From: an uncultured Phascolarctobacterium sp.
Lineage (GTDB): Bacteria > Bacillota > Negativicutes > Acidaminococcales > Acidaminococcaceae
Direction: 5' to 3'
Assembly (NCBI RefSeq): GCF_934190775.1
Contig: NZ_CAKPTG010000002.1
Location: 138,423 to 202,422, forward strand
DNA: 64,000 nt
Part shown: positions 26,414-34,222 of the stretch, piece by piece
Layout of the letters: each line of letters starts with the position of its first letter
Numbering within the stretch: the first letter of the stretch is position 1
Position numbers and translations under genes: made by a program
Notes under the pieces: generated by a model
The model's database searches: none
Told to the model about the DNA's origin: nothing
Seen by the model: the letters and a program-made list of their open reading frames with translations, nothing else

Positions 26414-26725
26414 ATGTACGCAATTATCAAAACCGGTGGCAAACAATACCGCGTAAGCGAAGGCGAAACTCTGCAAGTTGAAAAACTGAACGCAGAAGTT
26501 GGCGCTGAAGTAGTTTTTGAAGAAGTTCTGACCGTTGTAAATGATGCTGATGTTAAGATTGGCAAGCCCGTAGTTGAAGGTGCAAAAGTTGTTGCTAAAG
26601 TTGTTGAACACGGCAAAGCAGACAAAATTTTCGTTTTCAAATACAAAGCTAAATCCAACTACCGTAAACGTCAAGGTCATCGTCAACCGTTCACTACTGT
26701 TGAAATCACCGCTATTAACGCATAA
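26414..26725 (+). CDS. rplU: 50S ribosomal protein L21
   Basis: 103 residues; MYAIIKTGGKQYRVSEGETL at the N-terminus and KYKAKSNYRKRQGHRQPFT near the end are diagnostic. GGGAGG before the ATG. First gene of rplU-prp-rpmA. Confidence 0.98.
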   Translation: MYAIIKTGGKQYRVSEGETLQVEKLNAEVGAEVVFEEVLTVVNDADVKIGKPVVEGAKVVAKVVEHGKADKIFVFKYKAKSNYRKRQGHRQPFTTVEITAINA

Positions 26726-26730
26726 TTTTT

Positions 26731-27057
26731 ATGGTAAGTGTTGATTTATTCAGGAACAGGCAGGGTATGATTACCGGCTATAAGGTCAGTGGTCATGCAG
26801 GTTACAGCGAAGAAGGCTCAGACATTGTCTGCAGTGCGGTTTCCGCTCTGACACAGGCTCCCTTGCTTGGCTTGGAAAAACATTTGAAACTCAATCCGTC
26901 CTATGTCGTTAATCAGGAGGACGGAATCTTCGAGGTAGCATTGAACAGTGCTCCTACCGACCTGACAGAGGCTATATTGCAAACCATGATTTATGGAGTG
27001 GAATCAATAGCGCGTCAGTGTCCGCAATATGTTCGCATTCAAGAACATAGGAGGTGA
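26731..27057 (+). CDS. prp: Ribosomal-processing cysteine protease Prp
   Basis: 108 residues between rplU and rpmA. The catalytic pair is in place: His22 in SGHAGYSEEGSD and Cys34 in DIVCSAVSAL. Prp removes the N-terminal extension of L27 in Firmicutes and their relatives. Starts 5 bp after rplU. Confidence 0.95.
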   Translation: MVSVDLFRNRQGMITGYKVSGHAGYSEEGSDIVCSAVSALTQAPLLGLEKHLKLNPSYVVNQEDGIFEVALNSAPTDLTEAILQTMIYGVESIARQCPQYVRIQEHRR

Positions 27058-27062
27058 AAGTA

Positions 27063-27356
27063 ATGTTTGAAATTATTCTGCAATTACATGCACATAAAAA
27101 AGGTACTGGTAGCTCCCACAACGGTCGTGACTCTAACGCACAACGTCTGGGTACCAAAGCTCATGACACCCAGCTGGTAACCGCTGGCAGCATCATCGTT
27201 CGTCAACGTGGTACTAAATTCCATCCGGGCAACAATGTTGGCATGGGCAAGGACTACACTATTTATGCTAAGGTTGAAGGTCGCGTTAAATTTGAACGCA
27301 AAGGCCGCGACAAACGCCAAATCAGTGTATATCCTGTTGAAGAAGCAGCAATGTAA
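27063..27356 (+). CDS. rpmA: 50S ribosomal protein L27 with cleavable N-terminal extension
   Basis: 97 residues from ATG 27063 (AGGAGG upstream; GTG 27054 overlaps it). Starts MFEIILQLHAHKKGTGSS: the extension ends at LQLH-A, where most Firmicutes have LQFF-A, so the predicted Prp cut is after His9. The rest (NGRDSNAQRLGTKAH, GTKFHPGNNVGMGKD) is normal L27. Confidence 0.97.
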   Translation: MFEIILQLHAHKKGTGSSHNGRDSNAQRLGTKAHDTQLVTAGSIIVRQRGTKFHPGNNVGMGKDYTIYAKVEGRVKFERKGRDKRQISVYPVEEAAM

Positions 27357-27370
27357 TCTTCATAAAAATT

Positions 27371-27402
27371 ACTCCGTAACCCTTGGGTTACGGAGTTTTT
27401 TG
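27371..27402 (+). terminator. Terminator after rpmA
   Basis: ACTCCGTAACCC / TTG / GGGTTACGGAGT, 12 perfect pairs, with T-run. Confidence 0.95.
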
Positions 27403-27423
27403 TATTTCAGGTACTTAAAGTAT

Positions 27424-27452
27424 AAAAAGCTTCCCGCAGGGGGAAGCTTTTT
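27424..27452 (-). terminator. Terminator of the alcohol dehydrogenase gene
   Basis: AAAAAGCTTCCC / GGGGAAGCTTTTT hairpin, 15 bp after the stop of the minus-strand gene at 27468; symmetrical, so it may work both ways. Confidence 0.88.
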
Positions 27453-27467
27453 GGTGTTAACAGCAGT

Positions 27468-28655
27468 TTATTTTGCTGCGCGGTAGATATTTTCCATATC
27501 TTCGATGGTCAGTACTTTAAACTGGCCGATTGTGCGCGTATTCATAAAGCTGCATTTATATGCCAGCTCTTTGATTTCATCTTCTGTGAGGTCCTTGCCT
27601 GTCAGCTCGTGAATGCTGGTAGGCATACCGATATGATGGAAGAAGCTTTCCATTGCTGCGATGCCTTCCAAAGCTGTGGCTTCAGGATTACGGAAGTTAT
27701 AGGGAATATGGAAAACATTAGCTGCCAGCTGTGCAAAGCGGCCTACATTCTCTTTATAAACATAGCGTGCCCAGCTACCCCAGACTGCTGCCAGGCCTGC
27801 GCCATGAGCAACACCGAACATGCTGCTCAGCTCATGCTCCAGCTGGTGGCAGGACCAGTCACCGAAGGTGCGGTCGCCGGTAGTTTCATTGTGGGACAGG
27901 GTGCCGCTCCACATAATTTCGGCGCGTGCATCGTAATTATCCGGCTCCTTGAGCGCGATTTTGGCATAGCGGATAACGTTGCGCAGCAAAGTTTCGGCAA
28001 TGCCGTCGATTAGTGCCAGCTGATGTGTGGCAGGTGCGGTAAAGTAACGCTCCAGGGTGTGTACCATGATATCGGTGCAGCCGCTGGCTGTCTGGTATGC
28101 AGGCAGAGTATAGGTAAGCTCAGGGTTCATTATAGCGAATTTGCAGTAGCCGTAATCGGTAGAAAGGCCACGCTTGAGCATGCCGTCCTCGTTGGTAATA
28201 ACGCTGCAGTTGCTCATCTCGCTGCCTGCTGCCGCAATGGTCAGCACAGCGCCGAGCGGAGCGCAGGCGGTAATCTCTTTTTTCTTGGCGTAATAATCCC
28301 AAACCTCTCCGGGATTAGCAAGGCCGTAGCCGATGCCCTTGGCGCTGTCGATAACGCTGCCGCCGCCGACTGCGAGAATAAAATCAACGTTCTCCTCACG
28401 GCACAGCTCTACGCCCTTTTTAACCATGGAAAGCTGCGGATTGGGCACAACGCCTCCCAGCAGCACGTATTCCAGGCCTGCATCCTGCAGGCTGGCGCAG
28501 ACGCGGTCAAGCAGGCCACTTTTCTTAGCGCTGTGGCCGCCAAAGTGAACAAGTACCTTGTGGGCACCGTAATATTTACACCATTTACCGGCTTCATTTT
28601 CGGTATTTTTACCAAAGATTATCTGTGTGGGTGCGTGAATCTGAAAATGTTCCAT
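27468..28655 (-). CDS. Iron-containing alcohol dehydrogenase (BdhA/YugJ type)
   Basis: 395 residues from the ATG at 28655, behind AAGGAGCTGAC; an upstream in-frame start has no ribosome-binding site. Rossmann part with GGGSVIDSAKGIGYG near 95, then the metal site with Asp and His: DIMVHTLE, CHQLEHELSSMFGVAHGAGL (two His) and a later His. Members reduce aldehydes to alcohols with NAD(P)H. A fermentative role is likely. It is expressed from its own promoter through a probable attenuator. Confidence 0.92.
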   Translation of the reverse strand: MEHFQIHAPTQIIFGKNTENEAGKWCKYYGAHKVLVHFGGHSAKKSGLLDRVCASLQDAGLEYVLLGGVVPNPQLSMVKKGVELCREENVDFILAVGGGSVIDSAKGIGYGLANPGEVWDYYAKKKEITACAPLGAVLTIAAAGSEMSNCSVITNEDGMLKRGLSTDYGYCKFAIMNPELTYTLPAYQTASGCTDIMVHTLERYFTAPATHQLALIDGIAETLLRNVIRYAKIALKEPDNYDARAEIMWSGTLSHNETTGDRTFGDWSCHQLEHELSSMFGVAHGAGLAAVWGSWARYVYKENVGRFAQLAANVFHIPYNFRNPEATALEGIAAMESFFHHIGMPTSIHELTGKDLTEDEIKELAYKCSFMNTRTIGQFKVLTIEDMENIYRAAK

Positions 28656-28712
28656 AATGTCAGCTCCTTGCGAGTAATAAATTAGCATTGACTAAATGCG
28701 ATGAAGTAATAA

Positions 28713-28800
28713 CAAAAAAGACTGCCTAGTGTCGTAGGCAGTCTCTCTCAAAACAAATCTGGAGAGGACTGACATACGGCTATCAGAAATCTCTCTTACT
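28713..28800 (-). promoter_or_regulatory. Candidate transcription attenuator/riboswitch of the alcohol dehydrogenase gene
   Basis: The transcript from the promoter at 28807-28835 first makes GAGAG...CTCTC (28762-28795, with inner CTGA/TCAG). CAGTCCTCTC (28762-28771) can instead pair with GAGAGAGACTG (28739-28749), and that would break the terminator AGACTGCCTA/TAGGCAGTCT plus T6 (28720-28744). These are three mutually exclusive stems in the usual aptamer/antiterminator/terminator order. No known ligand class recognised. Confidence 0.62.
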
Positions 28801-28806
28801 TTGCTT

Positions 28807-28835
28807 ATTATAGGAAATTATATTTTCTTTGTCAA
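28807..28835 (-). promoter_or_regulatory. Consensus promoter of the alcohol dehydrogenase leader
   Basis: On the minus strand TTGACA (28830-28835), 17-bp spacer, TATAAT (28807-28812); full consensus, about 150 bp before the start codon. Confidence 0.9.
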
Positions 28836-28854
28836 TTTATTTTAAACATAAGGC

Positions 28855-29787
28855 TTAACGTTTCTTTAATCCCAGTATTTCTTCTGGCAGCTGCGCCAAG
28901 GTAATAGCTGCAAAAACCAGAGCGCAGCCAAAGATTTCACGGCTGCTCATAGCCTGTCCTAAAATCAGCCAGCCGCTTACAAGCGCAAAGGCAGATTCCA
29001 AACTCATCAGCATGCAGGCAACCAGGGAGCTGACATGTTTTTGGCCGACAATTTGCAGCGTGTAGGCTACACCGCTGGACATAATACCGGCGTAGGCGAT
29101 AGGTGCCCAGCCTGCAATGATATTACTCATGGACGGTGTTTCGAAAATAAACATCAGCACGCCGTTGACTACGGTGCAGGTCATAAATTGTATGAGTGAC
29201 AGGCGCACACCATCAAGGTTTTTTATGATATTTTCTATAGCGATAATCTGCGCGGCGAAGCAGAAGGCGCAGATAAGGGTGTATAAATCACCTTTGTTTA
29301 TAGAGAAGCCTTCGTTGATGCAGATGAAGTACATACCTACAGCTGCTACGATGACGCTTATGCCCTGTAGCAGGGAAACGGAGCGACGGTAGAAGATATA
29401 GCTCAAAACAGGTACCAGGATTATATAGAGGGCTGTAATAAAGCCGCTCTTGCCGACTGTGGTATACATAATGCCAAGCTGCTGAAAAAAACAGGCGAGT
29501 GAAAGGAACAGACCGCAGGTGATGCCGCCCTTAAGCAAACGGTCTTTATATACAGGATCATCACTGCCTAAAACCGTAAAGCGCTTACCTGCCGTTTTGT
29601 CGAACAATAAACAGCAGCCGAACAAAAAGACAGTAGCCAAAACACTGCGAGCACAGTTAAAGGTTAAAGGCTCGGCGTAATCGCCGCCGACGCTTTGCGC
29701 GATGAAGGCAGTACCCCAAATGAAGGCACACAATGTGAGCATAAAAACGCCGCGTGTACTGTGATTATTTTCTGTTGATTTTTGCAT
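28855..29787 (-). CDS. DMT superfamily (EamA) transporter
   Basis: 310 residues from ATG 29787 (AGGGGTG upstream). Ten hydrophobic segments in two EamA halves; typical GTAFIAQSV in helix 1, and the second half starts near FCFAAQIIAIENI. Family members export metabolites or amino acids; substrate unknown. Confidence 0.88.
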   Translation of the reverse strand: MQKSTENNHSTRGVFMLTLCAFIWGTAFIAQSVGGDYAEPLTFNCARSVLATVFLFGCCLLFDKTAGKRFTVLGSDDPVYKDRLLKGGITCGLFLSLACFFQQLGIMYTTVGKSGFITALYIILVPVLSYIFYRRSVSLLQGISVIVAAVGMYFICINEGFSINKGDLYTLICAFCFAAQIIAIENIIKNLDGVRLSLIQFMTCTVVNGVLMFIFETPSMSNIIAGWAPIAYAGIMSSGVAYTLQIVGQKHVSSLVACMLMSLESAFALVSGWLILGQAMSSREIFGCALVFAAITLAQLPEEILGLKKR

Positions 29788-30013
29788 AAACAACACCCCT
29801 ATAACAAAACAATAAGATAAAAAATATTATACCATATTTTGTGATGCGTGTACAAAGGTAACAGCTTGAAAAATCGCTGTTGAGCGTAATAATTTGGTCT
29901 ATTTTCTTGCAGAACATTCTCTTGCGCAGGACTTTTTTGTAAAGCAATTGGCAGAAAAAGACAAAAATAAAGCTAAGTGCAAAGTTGGCAAAAAAATCGT
30001 CTACAAGCAAAAA

Positions 30014-30067
30014 TATCAACATATTGATGAATTTATCTTTGACACCCACGATATATTGTGGTAGAAT
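30014..30067 (+). promoter_or_regulatory. nrdDG promoter with two NrdR boxes
   Basis: TTGACA at 30039-30044, 17-bp spacer, TAGAAT at 30062-30067. CCACGATATATTGTGG (30046-30061), a near match to the NrdR box, fills the spacer. A second, weaker palindrome TCAACATATTGA (30016-30027) is centred 32 bp upstream, the usual three-turn distance of paired NrdR boxes. Confidence 0.82.
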
Positions 30068-30077
30068 AAAGCTACCG

Positions 30078-30150
30078 AAAAAACTACCAGTAATCGTAGT
30101 AGTTTTTTATTAGAAACTCAGGGCTTTGGCTGTTATGGTCAGAGCCTTGA
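30078..30150 (+). promoter_or_regulatory. Leader hairpins before nrdD
   Basis: AAAAAACTAC / GTAGTTTTTT (30078-30108) looks like an intrinsic terminator only a few nt after the expected start of transcription. TCAGGGCTTT / AGAGCCTTGA (30118-30150) is a second ten-pair stem. 29788-30013 upstream is AT-rich, with nothing else I can support; 30151-30253 holds only the ribosome-binding site. Confidence 0.5.
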
Positions 30151-30253
30151 ATCACGTATAGGTGTATTTTAAGAATTACTTATGCAACTTAGTTATTATA
30201 CGAAGGCTTGGATTTATATCTCAAAATTTTACAAGAAAGGATGCTGAAAGGTT

Positions 30254-32380
30254 ATGAAAGTTATTAAGCGCGATGGTAAGACAGTAGACTTTGATGCCGC
30301 TAAAATTGTTGTTGCTATTCAAAAAGCCAATGCTGCCGTAGAGCCGGAATTTCGTATAGAGGAGGATAAAATCCAAGAAATTGCGGATAGCGTGCAATCT
30401 CGTAACCGTATGCGCCTGCTTGTGGAAGATATTCAGGATATGGTAGAGCATAGCCTGATGGACGCAGGTAAATTTGAGCTGGCTAAACAATATATTATTT
30501 ACCGTTATAAACGTGCTCTGGTGCGTAAGGCCAACACTACTGATGATTCTATTCTGTCCTTAATCCGCAACAGCAATAAGGACGTAATGGAAGAGAACAG
30601 TAATAAAAATGCAACGATGGCTGCTACCCAGCGCGACCTGATTGCCGGTGAGGTTTCCAAGGATCTGACGAAGCGTATCATGCTGCCGGCAAAGATTTCC
30701 AAAGCGCATGAGGAAGGTGTGCTGCATTTTCATGATGCCGATTATTTTATTCAGCCTATTTTCAACTGCTGCCTGATTAATATCGGCGATATGCTGGATA
30801 ATGGCACGGTTATGAACGGCAAAATGATTGAAAGTCCTAAAAGCTTCCAGGTTGCCTGCACCGTTATGACACAGATTATTGCATCCGTTGCTTCCAGCCA
30901 GTACGGCGGTCAGTCTGTTGATATCCGTCATCTGGGCAAATATCTGCGTAAGAGCTACGAAAAGTTTAAAAAGAGCATCAAGGAAACCTCCGGAGGCAAT
31001 ATTGATGAGGAAACTCTGGAGCGTCTGACAAACGAGCGCCTGCGCTACGAGCTGAAGGGCGGCGTACAGACCATTCAGTATCAGATTAATACCTTGATGA
31101 CCACCAATGGTCAATCTCCGTTTGTTACCCTGTTTTTGAATCTGCAGAAGGATGATCCGTATCTGAAGGAAAACGCTATGATTGTAGAAGAAATTCTGCG
31201 TCAGCGTCTCCAGGGCATCAAAAATGATAAGGGCGTTTATGTAACCCCGGCCTTCCCAAAGCTGGTTTATGTTCTGGATGAGCATAACTGCCTGAAGGGC
31301 GGCAAGTACGATTATATTACACGTCTGGCAGTAAAATGCAGCGCTAAGCGTATGTATCCTGATTACATCAGCGCTAAGAAAATGCGTGAAAACTATGAAG
31401 GAAATGTTTTCTCCCCGATGGGTTGCCGCAGCTTCCTGTCTCCCTGGAAGGATGAAAACGGTAACTATAAATTTGAAGGCCGCTTCAATCAGGGCGTAGT
31501 TTCCCTGAACCTGCCGCAGATTGGCATTGTTGCCAAGGGTGATGAGCAGAAGTTCTGGAAGCTGCTGGATGAGCGCCTGGAGTTGTGCTTTGAAGCGCTC
31601 ATGTGCCGCCACAATGCGCTGAAGGGCATTAAGAGTGATGTCAGCCCTGTACATTGGCAGTACGGTGCTATTGCCCGTCTGGGTAAGGGGGAGACCATTG
31701 ATAAATATCTGGAAAACGGTTATTCTACCATTTCTCTTGGCTATATCGGTCTTTATGAGCTGACCAAACTGATGAAGGGTGTAAGCCACACTGATCCTGC
31801 AGGCAAGGATTTTGCCCTGCGCGTTATGAACCGTCTGCGCGGTGCCTGCGATAAATGGAAGGCACAGACCGGTCTTGGCTTCGGTCTGTACGGTACACCG
31901 GCAGAAAGCCTGTGCTACCGCTTTGCACGTATCGACAAGGAGCGCTTCGGAACTATTGAAGATGTTACCGATAAGGGTTATTATACCAATTCATATCACG
32001 TTGACGTGCGTGAGAAGATTGATGCTTTCAGCAAATTCTCCTTTGAAAGCCAGTTCCAGAACATTTCTTCCGGCGGCGCAATTTCTTATGTAGAAATCCC
32101 CAATATGCGTCACAACACTGAAGCATTGGAAGAGGTTGTCAAATTCATCTATGACAATATCCAATACGCGGAGTTTAATACCAAATCCGATTATTGCCAT
32201 GTTTGCGGCTTTGACGGTGAAATTACCATTAACGATGATAACGAATGGGAATGCCCGGCATGCCATAACAAGGATCATTCCAAGATGACAGTTATTCGCC
32301 GTACCTGCGGTTATCTGGGAGAGAACTTCTGGAATGTTGGCAAGACTAAGGAAATCAAAGCCAGAGTAATGCATCTGTAA
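30254..32380 (+). CDS. nrdD: Anaerobic ribonucleoside-triphosphate reductase
   Basis: 708 residues. N-terminal ATP-cone (KVIKRDGKTVDFDAAKI, 2-90), a ten-stranded barrel, a C-terminal zinc site CHVCGF...CPACHN, and the glycyl-radical motif RRTCGYLGE with the predicted radical at Gly686. Makes dNTPs without oxygen; needs the activase NrdG encoded next. Controlled by NrdR boxes upstream. Confidence 0.97.
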   Translation: MKVIKRDGKTVDFDAAKIVVAIQKANAAVEPEFRIEEDKIQEIADSVQSRNRMRLLVEDIQDMVEHSLMDAGKFELAKQYIIYRYKRALVRKANTTDDSILSLIRNSNKDVMEENSNKNATMAATQRDLIAGEVSKDLTKRIMLPAKISKAHEEGVLHFHDADYFIQPIFNCCLINIGDMLDNGTVMNGKMIESPKSFQVACTVMTQIIASVASSQYGGQSVDIRHLGKYLRKSYEKFKKSIKETSGGNIDEETLERLTNERLRYELKGGVQTIQYQINTLMTTNGQSPFVTLFLNLQKDDPYLKENAMIVEEILRQRLQGIKNDKGVYVTPAFPKLVYVLDEHNCLKGGKYDYITRLAVKCSAKRMYPDYISAKKMRENYEGNVFSPMGCRSFLSPWKDENGNYKFEGRFNQGVVSLNLPQIGIVAKGDEQKFWKLLDERLELCFEALMCRHNALKGIKSDVSPVHWQYGAIARLGKGETIDKYLENGYSTISLGYIGLYELTKLMKGVSHTDPAGKDFALRVMNRLRGACDKWKAQTGLGFGLYGTPAESLCYRFARIDKERFGTIEDVTDKGYYTNSYHVDVREKIDAFSKFSFESQFQNISSGGAISYVEIPNMRHNTEALEEVVKFIYDNIQYAEFNTKSDYCHVCGFDGEITINDDNEWECPACHNKDHSKMTVIRRTCGYLGENFWNVGKTKEIKARVMHL

Positions 32381-32399
32381 TTTGCGAGGTGAGAGCGTA

Positions 32400-32939
32400 A
32401 TGAATTACGCAGAAATAAAAAATCTGGATATTGCTAACGGACCGGGCTTGCGCGTATCGCTGTTTGTCAGCGGTTGTACGCATCATTGTAAGGGCTGCTT
32501 TAACCCGGAGTCCTGGAATTTTAATTACGGCCAGCCTTTTACGGAAGCAACGCAAGAGCATTTGCTGCAGCTGTTGGAGAACGAGCACATCCGTGGCCTG
32601 TCGCTTTTGGGCGGCGAACCCTTTGAGCCTGCTAATCAGGCAGCACTTTTGCCGTTTTTACGTAAGGTAAGGGAACGCTTTCCCAATAAGGATATCTGGT
32701 GCTACAGCGGTTATAATTTCGAAAAGGATATGCTGACCGGTAATCTTGGTCCATGGGAAATCACTGAGGAAATGTTGTCCTACATTGACGTACTGGTAGA
32801 CGGAGAATTTAAGCTGGAGCTGAAAAATCCTAATCTGCGTTTTCGCGGCAGCGAAAACCAACGTGTAATCCTGGTGCAGGAATCGCTGAAGGCAGATGGC
32901 ATTGTACAATGGGATGATGGCGAAGGCTTAAGCATCTAG
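32400..32939 (+). CDS. nrdG: Anaerobic ribonucleotide reductase activating protein
   Basis: 179 residues from ATG 32400 (GAGGTGAG upstream). Radical-SAM CTHHCKGC near 30, SLLGGEPFEP and a DVLVDGEF segment typical of NrdG. It makes the glycyl radical on NrdD. Starts 19 bp after nrdD. Confidence 0.95.
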   Translation: MNYAEIKNLDIANGPGLRVSLFVSGCTHHCKGCFNPESWNFNYGQPFTEATQEHLLQLLENEHIRGLSLLGGEPFEPANQAALLPFLRKVRERFPNKDIWCYSGYNFEKDMLTGNLGPWEITEEMLSYIDVLVDGEFKLELKNPNLRFRGSENQRVILVQESLKADGIVQWDDGEGLSI

Positions 32940-32962
32940 TGATATACAAAACAATAAACAGC

Positions 32963-33046
32963 AAAGCTTTCCGGCATAAAGATGCAGGGAAGCTTTGTGA
33001 AAGAAAATAGCATTGTCGGTCTTGGCAGGACTGACAATGCTATTTT
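32963..33046. terminator. Terminators between nrdG and the convergent HD-GYP gene
   Basis: CAAAGCTTTCC / GGGAAGCTTTG (about 32963-32998) without T-run, then AAAATAGCATTGTC / GACAATGCTATTTT (33004-33046), symmetrical. The second contains the stop codon of the minus-strand gene. Confidence 0.82.
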
Positions 33047-33657
33047 AATTGTGTGCGTAATGATTGTGGGATAACTGATTCAATAAAGGCTTTAACTATT
33101 GCCGGATCAAAATCAAGGCCTGCCTTGTTCTGCAGCTCGATGATAGCGTCGGCGTGAGTTTTTTGCCAATGCTGGGTGCAGGGGTTAAGGTTGCGGTCAT
33201 AATAGTTGGCAACAGCAACTATGCGTGCACCGATAGGAATGTTTTGTCCCTTAAGGCGTTTGGGATAACCTGTACCATCCCATTTTTCGTGGTGGGCGCG
33301 GATGATATCGCTGATGGTATCAAAGCCGGGAATGTTCTCCAGCATGCTGGAGCCTGCAATGCAGTGACGTTTATAAATAGACTGCTCGCGCGTAGAAAGA
33401 AACGGCAGCTTAGCCAAAATAATATTGGGTACGGAAAGCTGACCGATATCGTGTAGCAGTGCTGCTGTTTTTATCTGCGAAACCTCGCTGGCAGGCAGAC
33501 CTAGCTTAGCCGCCGTACTGGCAGAATAATTGGCAACCTGCTGGCTATGCAGATAAATTTCCCTATTTTTAATTTCCAGCATTCTTAAATAGAACTCGCA
33601 GATATCCTTCGTCAGGCGAGCATCTGCAAAGTCCAGGCATTGTGGTATAGCAATCAT
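33040..33657 (-). CDS. HD-GYP domain phosphohydrolase
   Basis: 205 residues; the HD domain with HSQQVANYS, LLHDIGQLSVP (HD pair), then HHEKWDGTGYP, the GYP signature. HD-GYP proteins hydrolyse cyclic dinucleotides, mainly c-di-GMP, but here there is no sensor domain, and GYP residues alone do not prove the substrate. Monocistronic. Confidence 0.9.
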   Translation of the reverse strand: MIAIPQCLDFADARLTKDICEFYLRMLEIKNREIYLHSQQVANYSASTAAKLGLPASEVSQIKTAALLHDIGQLSVPNIILAKLPFLSTREQSIYKRHCIAGSSMLENIPGFDTISDIIRAHHEKWDGTGYPKRLKGQNIPIGARIVAVANYYDRNLNPCTQHWQKTHADAIIELQNKAGLDFDPAIVKAFIESVIPQSLRTQLK

Positions 33658-33746
33658 AAAGCGTATTTCCTTTTTATCCGTTCAATATCGAGTACAAATA
33701 GTATAGCACTTTTTGACAAAAGATAAAAGTATGCAGGCCGATTGAC

Positions 33747-33775
33747 TTGCAAAAAAATTTTTTAGCCATTATAAT
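33747..33775 (+). promoter_or_regulatory. Promoter of the unassigned ncRNA
   Basis: TTGCAA at 33747-33752, 17-bp spacer, TATAAT at 33770-33775; a better -35 TTGACT at 33742 would give a 22-bp spacer. Confidence 0.6.
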
Positions 33776-33781
33776 AGATAG

Positions 33782-33998
33782 GACAACTCAGGTCTGTGGT
33801 TGCAAGTCGATGCCAGTTGCAGGCGAAACGATCCACGTAAGCAGCAAAATTTTGCTGTGAGCACGGTGCAGCTTAGAAGTAAGTCCTGCCGCAAAAAAAT
33901 TATGGGCGAGAGAGGTAGTAGTGGGGAGCGCAATGCTTAGGAGCGAACCTTCCAGCAGGCGAGTGTGGGGGCGAAAACCAGGTCAGCTGAGTTGTTTT
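33782..33998 (+). ncRNA. Structured non-coding RNA of unknown family, about 215 nt
   Basis: GC-rich island in an AT-rich gap, with promoter in front. The ends pair: ACAACTCAG (33783-33791) with CTGAGTTGT (33987-33995), followed by T6, so the closing stem also ends transcription. Inside are GTGG/CCAC, GCCAGTTGCAGGC, CAGCAAAATTTTGCTG, CTTA/TAAG and a long-range CCTGC/GCAGG. No open frame with a ribosome-binding site. It does not show the SRP Alu/GNRA core, the tmRNA start, RNase P P4 or a T-box. raiA-type or another standalone RNA is possible but unproven. Confidence 0.7.
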
Positions 33999-34222
33999 TT
34001 GTGCAAGAAAACAAGATGAAGTAAATTGAGAATTGTTTTACATATTGGGATTATGAAGCAGGAGAGGATTTTGAAGAAAATTCTCTCCTGTTGATCTTAA
34101 TATGGATATTTACTCCTTGTCTGATATTAAAGTAATGCTTTATACTGTAATTAGTTAGCATGGTAATAGGTAGATTGTTATTATTAGTGTGGTAAATTTG
34201 TAGTTTATACGAGGTGATTGTT

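Noticed and set aside
29765..30049. 94-codon hydrophobic frame on the minus strand
   Set aside because: Overlaps the start of the EamA gene and the nrdD operator region, no ribosome-binding site; an AT-rich by-chance frame.
30560..31789. 409-codon open frame on the minus strand
   Set aside because: Antisense to nrdD, whose protein motifs are complete.
33782..33998. SRP RNA, tmRNA, RNase P RNA or 6S RNA
   Set aside because: The conserved cores (GGAAGGAAGCAGC-like loop, tmRNA start, P4 motif) are missing, and the arms pair only at the ends rather than as the 6S rod.
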